Shown here one piece after another: positions 59,847-64,000 of a stretch of DNA of 64,000 nucleotides. The DNA comes from Rhodococcus_F sp040656415 (GTDB lineage Bacteria; Actinomycetota; Actinomycetes; Mycobacteriales; Mycobacteriaceae), in NCBI RefSeq assembly GCF_040656415.1, contig NZ_JBFAMC010000003.1:186001-250000 (forward strand). Reading direction: 5' to 3'. The translations under genes were made by a program, and so were the position numbers. Every line of letters begins with the position of its first letter. The first letter of the stretch is position 1. Below the pieces are notes generated by a model. That model had not been told where the DNA came from, did not search any database, and worked only from the letters and a program-made list of their open reading frames with translations.

Positions 59847-60338
59847 CTAGCGAGGATCGCAGATGACCACTGGAATCGTGCGGTCCGTCCAGGACTGGTA
59901 GCTGTCGAACTCGGGGTACATGTCGACCAGTTGCGGCCACAGGCGAGCGCGTTCATCCGGTGCCGCGACGCGTGCGGTCATCGGACGAACCTGTGATCGC
60001 ACCTGGATGGTTACCTCAGGGTTCGCGCGAAGGTTGAGAAACCACATCGGGTGCTTCGGCGAACCACCCTGTGAGGCGACGAGGACTATGCGGTCGCCGT
60101 CCTCGAGGAACAACAAGGGACTGAGCCGCGGCTCACCGCTCTTGCGGCCGGTCGTGGTGAGGAGACAGACGGGCAGCCCGCGGGGGAAGGCGCTGCCGAA
60201 CCGAAATTTGGTACCCAGCCGTCCGCCGGTTCGCAGGTACAGCGCGACGTTGATCTTCGACATCCACTTGATGAGGGTGCCCGACCACTTCGGGTTCAGG
60301 ACGAACGGTCTGCGGGCTGCGCGAGTCGGGGATTCCAC
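59847..60338 (-). CDS. Ddn-family F420H2-dependent reductase
   Basis: 163 residues from GTG 60338. PF04075-type split-barrel: LLTTTGRKSGEPRLSPLLFLEDGD is split over the F420-binding loop, then LVASQGGSPKHPMWFLNLRANPEVTI and the C-terminal FDSYQSWTDRTIPVVI. Such enzymes reduce quinones or nitro compounds with F420H2. It lies ten bases downstream of fadA5 and is probably co-transcribed with it. Confidence 0.85.
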   Translation of the reverse strand: MESPTRAARRPFVLNPKWSGTLIKWMSKINVALYLRTGGRLGTKFRFGSAFPRGLPVCLLTTTGRKSGEPRLSPLLFLEDGDRIVLVASQGGSPKHPMWFLNLRANPEVTIQVRSQVRPMTARVAAPDERARLWPQLVDMYPEFDSYQSWTDRTIPVVICDPR

Positions 60339-60348
60339 GGTCGTCAGC

Positions 60349-61512
60349 CTAGACCCTCTCGATGATGGTGCCGGTCGCAAGTGCTCCGCCTGCGCACATC
60401 GTGATCAGCGCTGTCGACCCGTCGGTGCGCTCGAGCTCGTGCAACGCGGTAGTGATGAGTCGAGACCCGGTGCTACCCACGGGATGTCCCAGTGCGAGCG
60501 CGCCGCCGTTGACGTTGACCTTGCTCATGTCAGGGTCGTGTACCGACGCCCACGACAGGGGCACCGAGGCGAACGCTTCGTTCACCTCGAACAGGTCGAG
60601 GTCGCCGATCTTCATCCCGCTGCGTTCGAGAACTCGCGCGGTCGCCTGGACCGGTCCATCGAGGTGGAACTCCGTTTCCGATCCGACGAGGGCCTGGGAT
60701 ACGATCCGCGCCCTCGGCTTCAGCCCGAGCTTCCGTGCCTTGTCCTCATCCATCAACATGACCGCCGCCGCTCCGTCGGAGATCTGTGACGAGGTTCCTG
60801 CAGTGTGGATGCCACCGTCGAGAACCGGCGCCAGTCTCGCCAGTGACTCCGCTGTGGTGTCGCGAAGACCCTGATCGCGATCGACAACCCGTGTCTCGCC
60901 GGTGTGGTTGCCTTCCTTGTCCACGACCGGTGCGGTCACCTTCAGGACCTCGCGGTCGAATCGGCCCTCGTCCCAAGCCTGCTTGGCGAGGCCCTGCGAC
61001 CGCACTCCGAACGCCTCGACGTCTGCACGGGTAATCCCTCGGCGACGAGCGATGCGTTCGGCGGCTTCGAACTGATTGGGCAGGTCGATGTCCCAGTCGG
61101 CGGGCCGACGCGGCCCGGCGTTCTCCCCGACGTTCGCGCCGAGCGGTACCTGGCTCATCGCTTCTATGCCACATGCGATTCCGATGTCGATTGCGTCCGT
61201 GGCGATCAGGCCGGCCACCAGGTGGTTGGCTTGCTGCGCCGAACCGCACTGGCAGTCGATCGTGGTCGCGCCGACCTGCCAGGGCAAGCCGGCATGCAGC
61301 CATGCGGTGCGGGTGATGTTGTTCGATTGCGCACCGGCCTGGGTGACGCAGCCACCGATCACCTGCTCCACCGCTGAGGGGTCGACCCCGGAGCGGTCGA
61401 GGATTCCGCGTTGGGCCGCGCCTAGGATCTCGGCAGCGTGCAATCCGGACAGCCACCCGCCGCGCTTTCCGATCGGGGTGCGTACAGCCTCGACGATTAC
61501 TGGTGTGCCCAC
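60349..61512 (-). CDS. fadA5: Thiolase FadA5 of steroid side-chain degradation
   Basis: 387 residues; from memory it resembles M. tuberculosis FadA5 over its whole length. Nucleophile C89 in DCQCGSAQQAN, histidine in GGALALGHPVGSTG, and second cysteine in TMCAGGALATG. It cleaves the cholesterol side-chain 3-oxo-CoA ester. Divergent from cyp125, as in Mycobacterium, with two KstR-like boxes between. The AGGAG ribosome-binding site is visible in the complement near 61520. Confidence 0.93.
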   Translation of the reverse strand: MGTPVIVEAVRTPIGKRGGWLSGLHAAEILGAAQRGILDRSGVDPSAVEQVIGGCVTQAGAQSNNITRTAWLHAGLPWQVGATTIDCQCGSAQQANHLVAGLIATDAIDIGIACGIEAMSQVPLGANVGENAGPRRPADWDIDLPNQFEAAERIARRRGITRADVEAFGVRSQGLAKQAWDEGRFDREVLKVTAPVVDKEGNHTGETRVVDRDQGLRDTTAESLARLAPVLDGGIHTAGTSSQISDGAAAVMLMDEDKARKLGLKPRARIVSQALVGSETEFHLDGPVQATARVLERSGMKIGDLDLFEVNEAFASVPLSWASVHDPDMSKVNVNGGALALGHPVGSTGSRLITTALHELERTDGSTALITMCAGGALATGTIIERV

Positions 61513-61543
61513 TGGCAGGGCTCCTTTCCTTGTTCTCAGAAAC

Positions 61544-61557
61544 TAGAACAGGTTCAG
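61544..61557. promoter_or_regulatory. KstR-like operator, fadA5 side
   Basis: TAGAACAGGTTCAG matches the KstR consensus TnnAACnnGTTnnA except for the last base. It lies 32 bases upstream of the fadA5 ATG. Confidence 0.75.
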
Positions 61558-61621
61558 TCGCACTTGCAAGGTCTGAATGACGTTCCCTTTGCTAGTCGCC
61601 TAGCTTGTGATTCAATGCTAT

Positions 61622-61635
61622 TAGAACGTGTTCCA
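61622..61635. promoter_or_regulatory. KstR operator, cyp125 side
   Basis: TAGAACGTGTTCCA is a full match to TnnAACnnGTTnnA, 40 bases upstream of the cyp125 GTG. Confidence 0.88.
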
Positions 61636-61675
61636 TATTACTTGAGTGTGTATGGCTTCAGGGCAGGAGACAGCA

Positions 61676-62935
61676 GTGGCGCAGCCCAATCTTCCAGAGG
61701 GTTTCGACTTCACGGATCCGGACATCTACGCAGAGCGTATTCCCTACAAGGAATTCGCTGAGCTGCGAAAGACCGCGCCGATTTGGTGGAACCCGCAGCC
61801 GCCGGAGATCGGCGGATTTCATGACGACGGCTTCTGGGTCGTGAGCAAGCTCGAGGATGTCAAGGAGGTGTCGCGGCGCAGCGACGTCTTCTCGTCGAAC
61901 GAGAACACCGTGATCGTCCGCTTCGCCGACGACATTGAGCGCGAAGCCATCGATATGCAGCGTGACCATATCCTTATCAACAAGGACGCACCGGAGCACA
62001 CCAAGCTCCGCAAGCTCATCTCCCGCGGTTTCACCCCCCGAGCGATCAACAGCCTGCGCGAAGAACTCACCGAGCGCGCGGAGAAGATCGTGAAGGCAGC
62101 GGCGGAGGCGGGGGCCGGCGACTTCGTCACGCAGGTGGCATGTGAGCTTCCGCTGCAGGCGATTGCGGAACTGTTGGGTGTTCCGCAAGAGGATCGTCTC
62201 AAGGTCTTTGACTGGTCGAATCAGATGACGGGGTACGACGATCCCGAATTGGATATCGATCCGCAGGCAGCCTCGATGGAAATTCTCGGCTATGCCTATC
62301 AGATGGCCGAAGCACGCAAGAAGTGCCCGGCGGACGACATCGTCACGACACTGATCGAGGCGGACATAGATGGAAACGAACTTTCTCCGGAGGAGTTCGG
62401 GTTCTTCGTCATTCTGCTCGCCGTGGCGGGTAACGAGACCACGCGCAATGCCATCACGCACGGCATGATCGCCTTCCTCGACAACCCCGAACAGTGGGAG
62501 CTGTACAAGAAAGAGCGTCCGGCCACCGCCGCCGACGAGATCGTCCGGTGGGCCACCCCGGTTACCTCGTTCCAGCGGACCGCCCTCGAGGACTACGAAC
62601 TCGGGGGAGTGCAGATCAAGAAGGGGCAACGGGTCCTCATGCTGTACGGCTCCGCCAACTTCGACGAAGACGCCTTCGATCATCCCGAGAAGTTCGACAT
62701 CATGCGGGAAGACAACCAGCATGTCGGCTTCGGCGGGACTGGTGCGCACTACTGCGTGGGGGCGAATCTTGCCCGGCTCGAGATCGACTTGATCTTCAAT
62801 GCGATCGCTGATCATCTGCCCGACATCAGTAAACTGGGCGATCCGCGACGACTGCGGTCCGGATGGCTCAACGGAATCAAGGAGTTTCAGGTCGACTACA
62901 AGACCGGTTCGGGTGGTTGCCCGGTCGCTCACTGA
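61676..62935 (+). CDS. cyp125: CYP125: steroid C26/27 monooxygenase
   Basis: 419 residues from GTG 61676, which has AGGAGA five bases before it; an ATG at 61652 in frame lacks one. I-helix LAVAGNETTRNAIT, K-helix region DEIVRWATPVTSFQRTA, and heme loop FGGTGAHYCVGANLARLE with the thiolate cysteine. It resembles M. tuberculosis CYP125 closely, including RSGWLNGIKEFQVDY and the end CPVAH. It oxidises the terminal methyl of the steroid side chain to start its degradation. Confidence 0.93.
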   Translation: MAQPNLPEGFDFTDPDIYAERIPYKEFAELRKTAPIWWNPQPPEIGGFHDDGFWVVSKLEDVKEVSRRSDVFSSNENTVIVRFADDIEREAIDMQRDHILINKDAPEHTKLRKLISRGFTPRAINSLREELTERAEKIVKAAAEAGAGDFVTQVACELPLQAIAELLGVPQEDRLKVFDWSNQMTGYDDPELDIDPQAASMEILGYAYQMAEARKKCPADDIVTTLIEADIDGNELSPEEFGFFVILLAVAGNETTRNAITHGMIAFLDNPEQWELYKKERPATAADEIVRWATPVTSFQRTALEDYELGGVQIKKGQRVLMLYGSANFDEDAFDHPEKFDIMREDNQHVGFGGTGAHYCVGANLARLEIDLIFNAIADHLPDISKLGDPRRLRSGWLNGIKEFQVDYKTGSGGCPVAH

Positions 62936-62959
62936 CACCGCGATTCGCTCACTGACACC
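62925..62959. repeat. Twenty-base tandem repeat over the cyp125 stop codon
   Basis: TCGCTCACTGACACC at 62925-62939 recurs at 62945-62959, period 20; the stop TGA is in the first copy. Confidence 0.85.
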
Positions 62960-62966
62960 ACAATCG

Positions 62967-63003
62967 AGTACGGCCCCGATCCTGCCAGGATCGGGGCCGT
63001 ACT
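62967..63003. terminator. Bidirectional terminator after cyp125
   Basis: Sixteen perfect pairs beginning AGTACGGCCCCGATCC, five-base loop. It separates cyp125 from the converging SnoaL-like gene. Confidence 0.92.
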
Positions 63004-63044
63004 TGCACCGTCATCGAACGTGACTGTTCGTCGACTTGGCTGCC

Positions 63045-63464
63045 TCACACTTGGCGCAGCGTCTTCATTGCCCGGTCAACCTCCCAGAACGCACGCAGGG
63101 AGATGATCTTTCCGTCCTCGTTCACCCGATAGATGAACACGCCCTCGGCGTCGATCTGCGCGCCTGCGATCGTGGATCGGACCGTTCCGATGTTCACGTT
63201 CTCGTTTCCGCACACCAGCGAATCATCGATGAGAAATTCGAGTGACTCCGTGGTCCCGATCGTCAGATCGTAGAACCGGGAGATCGCCTCGATACCGTGG
63301 TGCCCCTTACCCTCCGGGTCGAAAGCGGAAGGGCCTACAGGATCTTCCACGCACGCGTCCTCGGCGAAGAGCGCCAGCCATTCCGCCTTGCGCTTGCCTG
63401 CGGCCGCCTCTCGGGAAGCCTGTCCCGCGAGACGAGCGGGATGGTCGGTAGTCGTCATTTCCAC
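63045..63464 (-). CDS. SnoaL/NTF2-like protein, possible ketosteroid isomerase relative
   Basis: 139 residues (GTG 63464; ATG 63458 is equally possible). NTF2-like cone: WLALFAEDACVEDPVGPSAFDPEGKGHHGIEAI, FLIDDSLVCGNENVNIGTV, and VFIYRVNEDGKIISLRAFWEVD. The fold includes ketosteroid isomerases, and the steroid context makes that plausible, but the catalytic residues cannot be assigned with certainty. It follows the F420-type oxidoreductase by five to eleven bases and is co-transcribed. Confidence 0.78.
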   Translation of the reverse strand: MEMTTTDHPARLAGQASREAAAGKRKAEWLALFAEDACVEDPVGPSAFDPEGKGHHGIEAISRFYDLTIGTTESLEFLIDDSLVCGNENVNIGTVRSTIAGAQIDAEGVFIYRVNEDGKIISLRAFWEVDRAMKTLRQV

Positions 63465-63469
63465 ACCCC

Positions 63470-64000
63470 CTATTCGATGTACTTGTCGGCGAACTTTCGT
63501 AGCGATTCCTGCTTGGCCTCCAGTGGGCCGTCGAAGCCGATGCCGTCGAAGATCCAGGGGACGACGATCGTGTCGGTCACCCCGGCATCGGCTAGTTGCG
63601 AATAACCGTCCTTACCGAAACGGTCTACGCAGACGGCCTGGATCTCGAAGGGTTGGCCGGCTCGACCGTACTTCTCACGAAGCTCGCCCAGGCGGGAAAT
63701 GATCTGAACGAGATCGTCGAACTTGATCATCGCGGACGTCCATCCATCGCCGACGCGGGCGGCCCTGCGCAGTGCCACGTCCGTGTGCCCGCCGACGTAG
63801 AACGGCACCGGACTGGTCGGCGCAGGACTCATCTGCAAGCGATCGAAGTCGAAGAACTCACCGTGATACTCGACCATTCCGCCGTCGAGGATCAGTTTGA
63901 TGACTTCGATCATTTCGTCGACGCGGGCCCCTCGGTTCTTGTAAGGCACTCCGCACCACTCAAATTCTTCAGGTGCCCAGCCGATTCCGACGCCAAATCC
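63470..64000 (-). CDS. LLM-class F420-dependent oxidoreductase, partial at right edge
   Basis: The C-terminal 177 codons are present; the frame stays open to the edge, and the N-terminus lies beyond 64000. Family segments: FGVGIGWAPEEFEWCGVPYKNRG, then VPFYVGGHTDVALRRAARVGDGW, split by a linker. Related genes occur in the KstR regulon of Mycobacterium. Substrate unknown. Confidence 0.85.
   Translation of the reverse strand, partial: GFGVGIGWAPEEFEWCGVPYKNRGARVDEMIEVIKLILDGGMVEYHGEFFDFDRLQMSPAPTSPVPFYVGGHTDVALRRAARVGDGWTSAMIKFDDLVQIISRLGELREKYGRAGQPFEIQAVCVDRFGKDGYSQLADAGVTDTIVVPWIFDGIGFDGPLEAKQESLRKFADKYIE

Noticed and set aside
1..64000. CRISPR array, tRNA or rRNA genes, prophage
   Set aside because: No regularly spaced repeats, no tRNA T-loop strings in plausible context, and no phage structural genes were found by eye.

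Overview
The window looks like chromosomal DNA of a mycolate-type actinobacterium, most likely Rhodococcus. It is GC-rich, densely coding, rich in GTG starts, and carries the late steroid-catabolism genes that Rhodococcus and Mycobacterium share. The species cannot be fixed from the sequence. No tRNA, rRNA, CRISPR array or prophage was found.

Steroid genes occur in three places. (1) 1-6248 is a KstR2-type block for the last two steroid rings: crotonase and fadD3 on the minus strand, and fadE30, ipdF, kstR2 and fadA6 on the plus strand. KstR2-like operators sit at 2347-2360 and 4440-4453, each followed by a -10 box placed for a leaderless mRNA. (2) 47530-54146 is the second block: echA20-ipdA-ipdB-ipdC on the minus strand in an overlapping chain, and two SDR genes on the plus strand, with a KstR2-like operator at 51065-51082. 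An IS605-type tnpB element carrying one in-frame amber codon lies between the two SDR genes. (3) 60349-62935 is the divergent pair fadA5/cyp125 with two KstR-like sites between them, followed by a SnoaL-like gene and an F420-type oxidoreductase that runs off the right edge. Together these encode side-chain oxidation (CYP125, FadA5), CoA activation of the ring C/D propionate (FadD3), and ring D and C opening (IpdF, IpdC, EchA20, IpdAB, FadA6).

The 41 kb between blocks 1 and 2 is a mosaic of small independent loci. In order: an MHS transporter; asnB with a structured upstream region; two tandem RNHCP proteins; a GNAT-AAA+ fusion; an ICMT-like methyltransferase divergent from a TetR gene; a metallo-hydrolase overlapping a COG0523 metallochaperone; a 58-residue gene; an SDR; the Pnkp-Hen1 RNA-repair pair; a metal-type ArsR/CDF pair; a permease-ATPase-ATPase-TetR export operon; VOC; a TetR/NmrA/DUF4386 locus; L-2-hydroxyglutarate oxidase; a sulfite-oxidase-type enzyme; a single-chain E1 dehydrogenase; an orphan P450; cspA; hutG; a POT peptide transporter; DUF389; a two-gene ABC exporter; narK; nhaA; and DUF2277.

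Between blocks 2 and 3 lie an F420-type oxidoreductase, a cluster of glycosyltransferase, methyltransferase, terpene-cyclase-like protein and methyltransferase, an acetyltransferase with a gyrase-A-like N-terminal region, and a Ddn-family reductase.

The best candidates for undescribed biology are the metallo-hydrolase/COG0523 pair, the GNAT-AAA+ fusion, the glycosyltransferase cluster, the tandem RNHCP genes, the structured asnB upstream region, and the matching palindromes that bracket the export/metal locus.
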